5,249 bases of DNA from Acidobacteriota bacterium (GTDB lineage: Bacteria; Acidobacteriota; Vicinamibacteria; Vicinamibacterales; UBA2999): contig CANJYC010000160.1 of the NCBI GenBank assembly GCA_947478985.1, positions 1 through 5,249 on the forward strand, written 5' to 3'. Below the pieces are notes generated by a model that did not search any database, was not told the DNA's origin, and saw only the letters and a list, made by a program, of their open reading frames with translations. This document shows, piece after piece, positions 1-5,249 of this stretch (position 1 is its first letter; each line of letters starts with the position of its first letter). The position numbers were made by a program, and so were the translations under genes.

Positions 1-158
1 AACTTTGGGATGGCGACGTATTCGTAATACTGAATGCATTGATAGACGTTTTTGAAGTATTTCAACACTGAGACTGCCGCGGAGCCCTGCCGCCCCCCGA
101 TTCGCGGGTTCAGGCGATGAGGCGATATGACTTTTTTGTGATGAGAAATAAAGTTCAG

Positions 159-170
159 GACATTAATGTC
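159..170. promoter_or_regulatory. Perfect 12-bp palindrome, possible operator
   Basis: GACATTAATGTC equals its own reverse complement. It lies in the AT-rich stretch about 210 bases before the preferred barrel-gene start. A TTGTGA at 136-141 stands 17 bases before GACATT (159-164), so the palindrome would cover the -10 position of a weak sigma70-like promoter. That is the geometry of a repressor site. Both promoter hexamers match consensus poorly, and no regulator gene is in the window, so the role is inferred only. Confidence 0.25.
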
Positions 171-366
171 ACGCCAATGGACGCTCTGGCCAGACCCCTC
201 GCTATCGGCATAAGTGCTGCGATATCAGGGCTCTACAGCCATGCATTGCGCTCATTCCGGAGCGGAACATCGCTTGCCACGTGACTGTCATCCCGGCCAC
301 GTCGCCGACCGCGCGACCGGCTCCGTTGCCCCTCCGCCCGCGTCGGCGCGTCCCACAATTCAGAGC

Positions 367-370
367 GGAG
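367..370 (+). promoter_or_regulatory. Ribosome binding site deciding the barrel-gene start
   Basis: GGAG lies 8 bases before the GTG at 379. It is the only good Shine-Dalgarno match before any candidate start in this frame. The alternatives, GTG 214 and ATG 241, lack one. Starting at 379 also places a normal signal peptide at the N-terminus in place of a 55-residue non-hydrophobic extension. Confidence 0.6.
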
Positions 371-378
371 CGTGTTGC

Positions 379-1743
379 GTGATTCTTGTTCCCCGCGATC
401 TTTCCAGAGGTCCATCTCGGCCACTGACCTGTCTGTGTCTCGCGCTGATGATCCTGGTCATGCCGAAGACCGGCATTGCACAGCAACCGGCACCGACAGC
501 CCCTCCCCTCCCAAACCGCCTGAACGAGGTCCTGCCCGCCTGGTTGCGCGTGCGCGGCGAGTTCCGAGAACGGATGGAAGGCTTCGAGAGCAGCGGCTTT
601 GTGAGCGGGCGCGATGACGTGTACTGGTTGAGCCGGTTCCGCTTCAATGCCACCGTCACGCCGACCCGGCTCCTCTCCTTTCAGGTCCAGGCACAGGATG
701 CGCGCGTGAGCAGGAAGACCGTCGGACCGACCGGGACACCGTTTGCGGCGCCGATCGACCTGCGCATGGGCTTTGCCGATTTTGGTGATGCCAAGAGCAC
801 GGTCGCCGCGCGCCTCGGACGGCAGGAGCTGGTCTTCGGCGAGCAGCGGCTCGTTGGCCATGTGAGCTGGCTCAACGCGGCACGGACCTTCGACGGTGCG
901 AAGGTGACGGTTCGGCGGTCAGCGTTTCAGGTGGACGCCTTCGCCACCTCAGTCGTTCGCATCCTTGGCGACGAGTTCGACAGGAGCGGCAACGGCAATC
1001 GCTTTGCGGGCGCGTATCTCACCGCCCCGAAGGTGGTACCGCTCGGCTCCGTCGAGCCGTTCGTGTTCTACCGGCGGGACGTCAACCTCCGGGCGGAGAC
1101 AGGGCCGAACGGGAGTCTCTCGCAGACAACGATCGGCGTGAAGCTGGCAGGGCGCCTCCCCGCCAGATTCGACTACGGCATCGAGATGGCGGCGCAGCGC
1201 GGTTCTCTTGGCATGGACGACGTGAACACCTGGGCCGGACACTGGCAACTCCGCCGCACGTTCGCCGGCACCGCGGTTCCGCGCCTCATTGGCGAGTACA
1301 ACTTTGCGTCGGGCGACAGCAACCCCGCCGATGGCGTGCGCGGCACATTCGACCAGCTGTATCCGACCGGGCACGACAAGTACGGCCTGGCCGATCAGGT
1401 CGGCTGGCGCAACATCCATCATCTGCGCGCCGGGTTCGAGATCACGCCGCTGAAGGCCACGCCCGTGACAGCAAACTATCACTCCTGGTGGCTCGCCGAG
1501 AACCGCGACGGCCTCTATGCCGCCAGTGGCGCACAGATCGCCCGCGTCGCCAGTGGCGCCGCAAGTCGCCACGTCGGGCAGGAGATCGATCTCCAGATCG
1601 CGCGCCCGCTCACGCCGCAGATTCAGATGGCCGCCGGCTACGCGCACATCTTCACGGGGCATTTTCTGAAGCAGGCCACGACTGGGGCGTCCTACAGCCA
1701 CCCGTACGTGATGGTGACCTACGTCTTTCTGGCGCCATCCTGA
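379..1743 (+). CDS. Alginate export family outer-membrane beta-barrel protein
   Basis: This is a predicted outer-membrane barrel of the alginate export (AlgE-like, Alginate_exp) family, 454 residues from the GTG start. A signal peptide is visible: arginines at 6, 10 and 14, a hydrophobic core at about 16-28, and likely cleavage after GIA near residue 34. A Pro/Ala-rich linker follows. Family-like stretches include RGEFRERMEGFE (59-70), RLGRQELVFGEQRLVG (145-160) with RTFDG (169-173), and GEYNFASGDSNPADG (305-319) followed by LYPTGHDKYGL (327-337). Alternating polar and hydrophobic strands continue to the end, and the last strand finishes with aromatic residues (YVMVTYVF) four residues before the stop. 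AlgE of Pseudomonas exports alginate, but distant members mostly sit in genomes without alginate synthesis and are treated as general or anion-selective porins. No alginate synthesis gene is visible here. The TAXI-TRAP genes on the same strand downstream suggest that it may instead admit their solute. A GTG 214 or ATG 241 start is possible but poorly supported. Confidence 0.85.
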   Translation: MILVPRDLSRGPSRPLTCLCLALMILVMPKTGIAQQPAPTAPPLPNRLNEVLPAWLRVRGEFRERMEGFESSGFVSGRDDVYWLSRFRFNATVTPTRLLSFQVQAQDARVSRKTVGPTGTPFAAPIDLRMGFADFGDAKSTVAARLGRQELVFGEQRLVGHVSWLNAARTFDGAKVTVRRSAFQVDAFATSVVRILGDEFDRSGNGNRFAGAYLTAPKVVPLGSVEPFVFYRRDVNLRAETGPNGSLSQTTIGVKLAGRLPARFDYGIEMAAQRGSLGMDDVNTWAGHWQLRRTFAGTAVPRLIGEYNFASGDSNPADGVRGTFDQLYPTGHDKYGLADQVGWRNIHHLRAGFEITPLKATPVTANYHSWWLAENRDGLYAASGAQIARVASGAASRHVGQEIDLQIARPLTPQIQMAAGYAHIFTGHFLKQATTGASYSHPYVMVTYVFLAPS

Positions 1744-1758
1744 GTTGCCACGAAATCT

Positions 1759-1784
1759 CCGGCGCAGGCCCGCACCGGCGTTTA
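1759..1784 (+). terminator. Weak candidate terminator after the barrel gene
   Basis: CCGGCGC (1759-1765) and GCACCGG (1772-1778) can form a 7-bp stem with one internal mismatch around the loop AGGCCC, 15 bases after the barrel stop codon. Only a short TTT (1781-1783) follows. It may attenuate readthrough, but it is too weak to show that the barrel gene and the transporter genes are separate transcripts. Confidence 0.25.
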
Positions 1785-1814
1785 GGCCCGATGCATGAGG
1801 AGACCGGGGCACGA

Positions 1815-1874
1815 CGCGCCACCATGAGCACAAGACCCCGGCGCGTGGCATATGATCGCGCCACGCATGAGCAC
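1815..1874 (+). repeat. Imperfect direct repeat and competing hairpins at the TAXI gene start
   Basis: CGCGCCACCATGAGCAC (1815-1831) recurs as CGCGCCACGCATGAGCAC (1857-1874), identical except for one inserted base. Between the copies, GGCGCGTGGC (1840-1849) is complementary to both. GCGTGGC (1843-1849) pairs perfectly with GCCACGC (1860-1866), which ends right before the ATG at 1867, with the ATG at 1852 in the loop. Alternatively, GGCGCG (1840-1845) pairs with CGCGCC (1815-1820), which would free the downstream copy. The arrangement could modulate translation initiation. In GC-rich DNA such pairings also arise by chance. Confidence 0.4.
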
Positions 1875-2865
1875 GCACTGGCTGATCACTCGGATTACGA
1901 TGGCGACGGTATTCGCGACGCTCTCCGTAGGTTGCGGAAGCGGCAGCGATAAGACCGCCGCGGCACCGGTCACGCGCCGCCTCTCCATCGCCACCGGCGG
2001 CACCGGCGGCGTCTACTACCCCTACGGCGGCGGCATCGCGCAGGTCCTCACGACGCACCTGCCGAACGTCGAGGCGACGGCTGAGGTCACCGCCGCATCG
2101 GTCGACAATCTCAAGTTCATCAAGCAGGGCACCTCGGACATCGCCTTCACGATGGCGGATACCGCGCAGGAAGCCGTGGCGGGCCGCGACGTGTTTGCCG
2201 AGTACGGGCCCGTGCCGGCCCGTGCCCTCACGGTGCTCTACACAAACTACATGCACCTGGTGACGCGCGCCGACAGCGGAATTACCGGCGTCCGCGACCT
2301 CCGCGGTAAGGTTGTCTCGATCGGCACGCCTGGTGGAGGCGGCACGGTCCAGGCCGAGCGAATCCTCATCTCGGCGGGCCTCGACCCCAAACGCGACCTC
2401 CGGCCGCAGTATCTCGGTGTCGCGCAAGCCGTTGACGCCCTGAAGGACGGCAAGCTGGACGCCTTCTTCTGGAGCGGCGGCGTGCCTACGGCCGCGATTC
2501 TCGACCTGGTGAATACGCAGGGCGTGACGGCCCGCCTCCTTCCGCTCGACGATGTCCTGCCCGCTCTCCAGAAGACCTACGGCAGCGCGCTGTACTACAG
2601 GGTCGTCATCCCGAAGGACGTGTACCGGATGCCCGCCGATATCCCGGTTGTGGCGGTGGCCAACATGCTGGTCGTGGCGGACTCAATGCCAGATCAGCTG
2701 GCGTACGACATCACCCGCACGATCTTCGAACAGCAGGCGACGCTGGCCGGCATCCACCCGCAGGCACGCGAACTGGCGGTCGACAAGGCTCTCATCGGCG
2801 CCACCATTCCCTTCCACCCCGGCGCCATTCGCTACTTCCGCGAACGCGGCGTCTGGAAGGAATGA
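1852..2865 (+). CDS. TAXI family TRAP transporter solute-binding lipoprotein
   Basis: This is the extracytoplasmic binding protein of a TAXI-type TRAP transporter (TRAP-transporter-associated extracytoplasmic immunogenic protein family), 337 residues, a normal length for the family. It would bind a small organic solute and deliver it to the permease encoded next. Residues 8-27 form a hydrophobic signal ending in LSVGC, a lipobox-like site, so Cys28 is probably lipidated and a Gly/Ser linker follows. Family features are the N-terminal SIATGGTGGVYYPYGGGIAQ (45-64), the NLKFIKQGTSDIAFTMAD region (86-103), a glycine loop GTPGGGGTVQAERIL (158-172) and LKDGKLDAFFWSGGVPTAAI (197-216), which resembles the ligand-cleft segment. 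Known TAXI ligands are mostly acidic, such as glutamate or 2-oxoglutarate, but the ligand here is not predictable. The in-frame stop at 1825-1827 limits the start to ATG 1852, ATG 1867 or ATG 1900. None has a clear Shine-Dalgarno. ATG 1867 also gives a good lipoprotein signal (MSTHW...) and may be the true start. The gene overlaps the permease gene by four bases. Confidence 0.92.
   Translation: MIAPRMSTHWLITRITMATVFATLSVGCGSGSDKTAAAPVTRRLSIATGGTGGVYYPYGGGIAQVLTTHLPNVEATAEVTAASVDNLKFIKQGTSDIAFTMADTAQEAVAGRDVFAEYGPVPARALTVLYTNYMHLVTRADSGITGVRDLRGKVVSIGTPGGGGTVQAERILISAGLDPKRDLRPQYLGVAQAVDALKDGKLDAFFWSGGVPTAAILDLVNTQGVTARLLPLDDVLPALQKTYGSALYYRVVIPKDVYRMPADIPVVAVANMLVVADSMPDQLAYDITRTIFEQQATLAGIHPQARELAVDKALIGATIPFHPGAIRYFRERGVWKE
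2855..2865 (+). promoter_or_regulatory. Translational coupling junction (ATGA overlap with GGAAGG)
   Basis: The stop codon of the binding-protein gene (TGA 2863-2865) overlaps the permease ATG (2862-2864) as ATGA. GGAAGG (2855-2860) sits just upstream, closer to the ATG than an ideal Shine-Dalgarno. This layout is typical of translation by reinitiation, which would tie the amounts of the two subunits together. Confidence 0.75.
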
Positions 2866-4652
2866 GCGCAGGGGTCGCGTTCGCCCTCGCGGCCTACGCA
2901 CTCTACTGGGTCGTCGGCATCGTCGCGCCGCAGACCTATCGGCCGACGTTCCTGCTGCTGGCCCTGATCTACACGTTCCTGGCCAATCCCAGAGAGGAGG
3001 GCACGGCCGCCGACACACCTGAGCCGCCGCGGCCCCTGCGCCATCGGCCCGTGGACGTCCTCCTAATCGGTCTCTCGATCGCCGCGCTCATCTGGCCGGT
3101 GCTCCAGGGCGACGCCTTCATCTATCGCGCCGCGACGCCCACGGCCACCGACATCACGCTGGGCTGCGTGCTCGTCCTCGTGGTGCTCGAAGCGACGCGC
3201 CGCGCGGTCGGCGCGACGCTGCCGCTCACCGCCATTGCCTTTCTGCTCTACGCGCAGTTCGGTCCGCTGCTCGACCGCGTCGGCTTGTCGCTCATCGCCC
3301 ATCGCGGCTACTCGCCGGCGCGTGTCATCGGCGTGCTCTACATGACGCTCGAAGGCATCCTCGGCGTCCCGCTCGATGTAGCCGCCACCTACATCGTCCT
3401 GTTCACCATCTACGGCGCCGTGCTCGAGTACAGCGGTGCCGGGGCGTTCTTCGTCGAGTGGGCGATGGCGGCCATCGGACGCTCACGGGCCGGTGCCGGT
3501 CCAGGGCGGACCGTGACGCTGGCCGGCTATCTGCTCGGCGCGGTATCCGGGAGCGGTGTCGCCAACACTGTGATGCTTGGCTCGGTATCGTGGCCGATGA
3601 TGCGGCGCGCCGGTTATCCGCCCAACACCGCCGGGGCCATCCTCGCAGCTGCCGGCATCGGCGCGATCCTCGCGCCCCCCGTCATGGGCGCCGCAGCGTT
3701 CCTCATCGCCGAGTTCCTCAACATCTCGTACTTCGAGGTGGTGAAGATGGCGGCGATTCCGGCGTTCCTCTACTACCTGTCGATCGTCATCACGGTTGAG
3801 GCCGACTCCCGCCGTCTCGGCTTGAAGGTGACAGACACCTCAGTGCGCAGCGTCGCCGCCGTCACGCGGAGCGGATGGTTCTACTTCCTCTCCGTCGCGG
3901 CGATCTTTGTCTTCATGGCGCGTGGCGCCACGGCCTTTCAGTCTGTCTTCTGGGCCACGCTCATGGCGGTCGGGGTCAGTTTTCTGTCGCGCGAACACGC
4001 ACTTCGGCCGCGCCGTCTCGCCGCGGCGCTGTCTTCGGGCGGTGCCAGCGTCGTGCCCGTCGTGGCTACGACGGCCACAGCGGGCATCATCGTCGGCGTC
4101 GTCACGCTGACCGGCCTGGGACTGAAGGCGGCCGGGCTCATCGTGACACTCGCCGGCGCCAGCCTTCCGCTCACGGTCCTCTACGCGGCGGCAGCCGTCT
4201 GGATGCTCGGGCTGGCCGTGCCGGTCACCGCCTCGTACATCATCGCCGCCGTCATGGTGGCACCGGCCCTGACACAGGTCGGGATCTCACCGGCTGCGGC
4301 ACACATGTTCATCTTCTATTACGCGGTCCTCTCGGAAGTGAGTCCTCCGACCGCGCTCTCGCCATTTGCCGCCGCGGCCGTGACCGGTGGCGACCCGTTC
4401 CGCACGACGATGCTCACGTGGAAGTACACCATCCCGGCGTTCATCGTGCCCTTTGTCTTCACCATGAGCCCCCACGGGAGCGCGGTGCTGATGCAGGGAT
4501 CAGCCCTCGCCATCATCCGCGCGCTCGTCGTCTCGGCGGCTGGTGTCACGGCCATCGCTGCAGCTTCCGGCGGCTATGCGTGGCGGCCCGTCACGCTCGT
4601 CGAACGAGGTCTGTTGATGGCGACTGGGGTAGGCATTCTCGCCCTGGCGTGA
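2862..4652 (+). CDS. TRAP transporter fused permease (DctQ-DctM type, TAXI class)
   Basis: This is an inner-membrane permease of 596 residues in which the small (4-TM, DctQ-like) and large (DctM-like) TRAP subunits are one chain, as usual for TAXI systems. Such transporters are secondary importers driven by a sodium or proton gradient and depend on the binding protein. Hydrophobic segments are visible at about 4-22, 28-41, 64-80, 98-111 and 118-133, then throughout 154-189, 219-312, 337-374 and 394-568, with a last one at 580-596. Diagnostic stretches are GAVSGSGVANTVMLGSVSWP (226-245), GYPPNTAGAILAAAGIGAIL (251-270) with APPVMGAAAFLIAE (271-284), and in the second repeat LSEVSPPTALSPFAAAAVTG (490-509). 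The SGSGVAN and SEVSPPTA segments correspond to the conserved hairpin loops that form the substrate and ion site in DctM-like proteins. The protein is somewhat short for fused permeases, mainly at the C-terminus, which stops inside or right after the last helix. The start overlaps the preceding gene. The substrate is unknown. Confidence 0.93.
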   Translation: MSAGVAFALAAYALYWVVGIVAPQTYRPTFLLLALIYTFLANPREEGTAADTPEPPRPLRHRPVDVLLIGLSIAALIWPVLQGDAFIYRAATPTATDITLGCVLVLVVLEATRRAVGATLPLTAIAFLLYAQFGPLLDRVGLSLIAHRGYSPARVIGVLYMTLEGILGVPLDVAATYIVLFTIYGAVLEYSGAGAFFVEWAMAAIGRSRAGAGPGRTVTLAGYLLGAVSGSGVANTVMLGSVSWPMMRRAGYPPNTAGAILAAAGIGAILAPPVMGAAAFLIAEFLNISYFEVVKMAAIPAFLYYLSIVITVEADSRRLGLKVTDTSVRSVAAVTRSGWFYFLSVAAIFVFMARGATAFQSVFWATLMAVGVSFLSREHALRPRRLAAALSSGGASVVPVVATTATAGIIVGVVTLTGLGLKAAGLIVTLAGASLPLTVLYAAAAVWMLGLAVPVTASYIIAAVMVAPALTQVGISPAAAHMFIFYYAVLSEVSPPTALSPFAAAAVTGGDPFRTTMLTWKYTIPAFIVPFVFTMSPHGSAVLMQGSALAIIRALVVSAAGVTAIAAASGGYAWRPVTLVERGLLMATGVGILALA

Positions 4653-4721
4653 ACACGCGCATTCACAGACGCTGGCCGCGTCAGGCGCGGTCGGCTCGCG
4701 GATGTCATTGAGTACATGAGA

Positions 4722-4749
4722 AGGGCCGGCCCTCGAGAGGGCCGGCCCT
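4722..4749. terminator. Strong hairpin between convergent genes, likely bidirectional terminator
   Basis: AGGGCCGGCCCT occurs at 4722-4733 and again at 4738-4749, separated by CGAG. The 12-mer is its own reverse complement, so the two copies form a perfect 12-bp GC-rich stem with a 4-base loop. The hairpin lies 69 bases past the permease stop and 34 bases past the end of the convergent gene. No U-tract follows on the plus strand (TGTGTCT). On the minus strand TTCTCATGT follows, which is only mildly T-rich. Position and stability support a terminator for both genes, though not a textbook one. Confidence 0.7.
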
Positions 4750-4783
4750 GTGTGTCTGCACGCGGGCAGACGGATCGAGCGAA

Positions 4784-5249
4784 TCAGACGCCGGACAGGT
4801 CGTTCATCTGGCCGTTACTGTCGCCGAGCTTGTCGATCGGCACACCCATCTTGTTGAGCAGCGTGAGGTGCAGATTCGCCAGCGGCGTGCCGGTCGGATG
4901 CGCGATGTGACGGCCACCCTTGATGGTGCCGCCGCCCCCGCCCACCACGATCGGGTGGAGTTCCACGTGCGTGTGGCGGTCGCTGTTCGCGATGCCGGAC
5001 CCGAACATGATCATGGAGTGATCGAGCAGCGACCCGTCGCCGTCCGGCGTGGCCTTGAGCTTCGCCAGGTAGTTGGCGAACAGCATCACGTGGTGCGCCT
5101 GGATGCGCTGGAGCTTCGCCAGCTTCTCCGGGTCCTCGCCGTGGTGCGAGATGGAGTGATGCGACTCGTTGATCCCGAGCGCCGGATAGGTGCGGCCCGT
5201 GATCTCGCGGCCATACATGAACGTGATCACACGGGTGAGGTCGCTCTGA
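4784..5249 (-). CDS. DUF1552 (HXXSHH) domain protein, C-terminal part, cut by window edge
   Basis: The visible 154 codons are the C-terminal end of a DUF1552-family protein. The frame stays open to the right edge (reading QSDLTRV into the fragment), so the GTG at 5228-5230 is not a real start. The name-giving motif H-S-I-S-H-H is encoded at 5158-5141. Downstream come the conserved LLDHSMIMFGSGIANSD segment, then HTHVELHPIVVGGGGG and a C-terminal LHLTLLNKMGVPIDKLGDS. The family is common in Planctomycetota and Acidobacteriota. It usually carries a Tat signal at its N-terminus, outside this window, and often sits beside a DUF1592/DUF1588/DUF1587 cytochrome-like partner. Its biochemical function is not established; the histidine-rich motif and resemblance to DUF1501/sulfatase-like folds hint at a metal site. 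It runs convergent to the transporter genes and is unlikely to share their role. Confidence 0.9.
   Translation of the reverse strand, partial: QSDLTRVITFMYGREITGRTYPALGINESHHSISHHGEDPEKLAKLQRIQAHHVMLFANYLAKLKATPDGDGSLLDHSMIMFGSGIANSDRHTHVELHPIVVGGGGGTIKGGRHIAHPTGTPLANLHLTLLNKMGVPIDKLGDSNGQMNDLSGV

Larger units (their letters stand above)
1..378. other. Upstream intergenic region with no supported gene
   Basis: No convincing coding frame is present. The three forward frames meet stops at 25, 53 and 69. The frame that later carries the barrel gene opens after a TAA at 211-213, but its first 55 codons (GTG 214, ATG 241) read as Cys-, His- and Pro-rich non-protein-like sequence and have no ribosome binding site. 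Bases 1-180 are AT-richer than the rest (about 47% GC by hand count). Small symmetric elements are visible: AATGCATT at 33-40, TTGAA-gtat-TTCAA at 52-65, a 12-bp palindrome at 159-170 and TTCCG-gag-CGGAA at 255-267. The region most likely holds the promoter and 5' leader of the barrel gene. I could not identify an unambiguous -35/-10 pair. Confidence 0.6.

Noticed and set aside
46..120. Short frame (FLKYFNTETAAEP...) that could be the tail of an upstream gene
   Set aside because: It is closed by a TAG at 43-45 just upstream, has no start codon other than a TTG, and is only 24 codons long. A degenerate repeat is a better explanation.
202..861. A 219-codon minus-strand frame opposite the barrel-gene start
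   Set aside because: Its composition is that of an antisense shadow with no recognisable motif. It does not explain the upstream region because most of it lies over the barrel coding sequence.
1791..1952. Small plus-strand frame (ATG 1791 or ATG 1824 to TAA 1952) containing DYDGDGIRD, which looks like a calcium-binding repeat
   Set aside because: Most of it overlaps the start of the TAXI gene in another frame, it has no well-spaced ribosome binding site, and the rest is an Arg-rich tail. The calcium-loop likeness is probably a chance product of the signal-peptide coding sequence read out of frame.
949..2427. A 492-codon open frame on the minus strand
   Set aside because: It lies antisense to both the barrel and TAXI genes and crosses the gap between them. 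Its protein is Arg/Ala/Gly/Val-rich with no recognisable domain. Such antisense frames are expected in GC-rich coding DNA.
3875..4711. A 278-codon plus-strand frame inside the permease gene
   Set aside because: It is rich in Arg, His and Gly, has no membrane segments or domain, and overlaps the clear TRAP permease frame, so it is a shadow.
1..5249. CRISPR array, tRNA, rRNA or insertion sequence
   Set aside because: I saw no regularly spaced repeats, no tRNA- or rRNA-like segments, no transposase frame and no terminal inverted repeats.

Overview
The window is GC-rich DNA from a Gram-negative bacterium. The genes are an outer-membrane alginate-export-type barrel, a TAXI-type TRAP transporter with a fused permease, and a DUF1552 (HXXSHH) protein. 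This mix, the GC-rich codon use and the scarcity of strong Shine-Dalgarno sites point to Acidobacteriota, plausibly the Vicinamibacteria. That placement is inferred from family distribution and was not tested by any search.

Layout. Bases 1-378 hold no gene I can support. The first 180 bases are clearly more AT-rich than the rest (about 47% GC by hand count, against 62% and 75% in two coding lines that I counted) and contain a perfect 12-bp palindrome. A signal-peptide-bearing barrel protein of the alginate export family runs from 379 to 1743; I prefer its GTG start at 379 because of a well-placed GGAG. A leader of about 110 bases follows, with an imperfect direct repeat and competing inverted repeats. 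Next come the TAXI solute-binding lipoprotein (1852-2865) and the fused TRAP permease (2862-4652). These two overlap by ATGA and are almost certainly translated from one transcript. A perfect 12-bp-stem hairpin (4722-4749) separates them from a convergent minus-strand gene. That gene is the C-terminal part of a DUF1552 protein and is cut by the right edge of the window.

How the genes work together. The TAXI protein would capture a small, probably anionic, organic solute in the periplasm and hand it to the fused permease, which would import it with an ion gradient. The barrel protein just upstream, on the same strand, could be the outer-membrane entry pore for the same solute. The substrate cannot be read from the sequence. 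The DUF1552 gene looks unrelated: it is convergent and lies beyond the hairpin.

I found no convincing sign of a new defence, mobile or RNA-guided system. The most unusual points are the pairing of an alginate-export-type porin with a TAXI-TRAP system, the lipid-anchored binding protein, and the structured leader in front of it.
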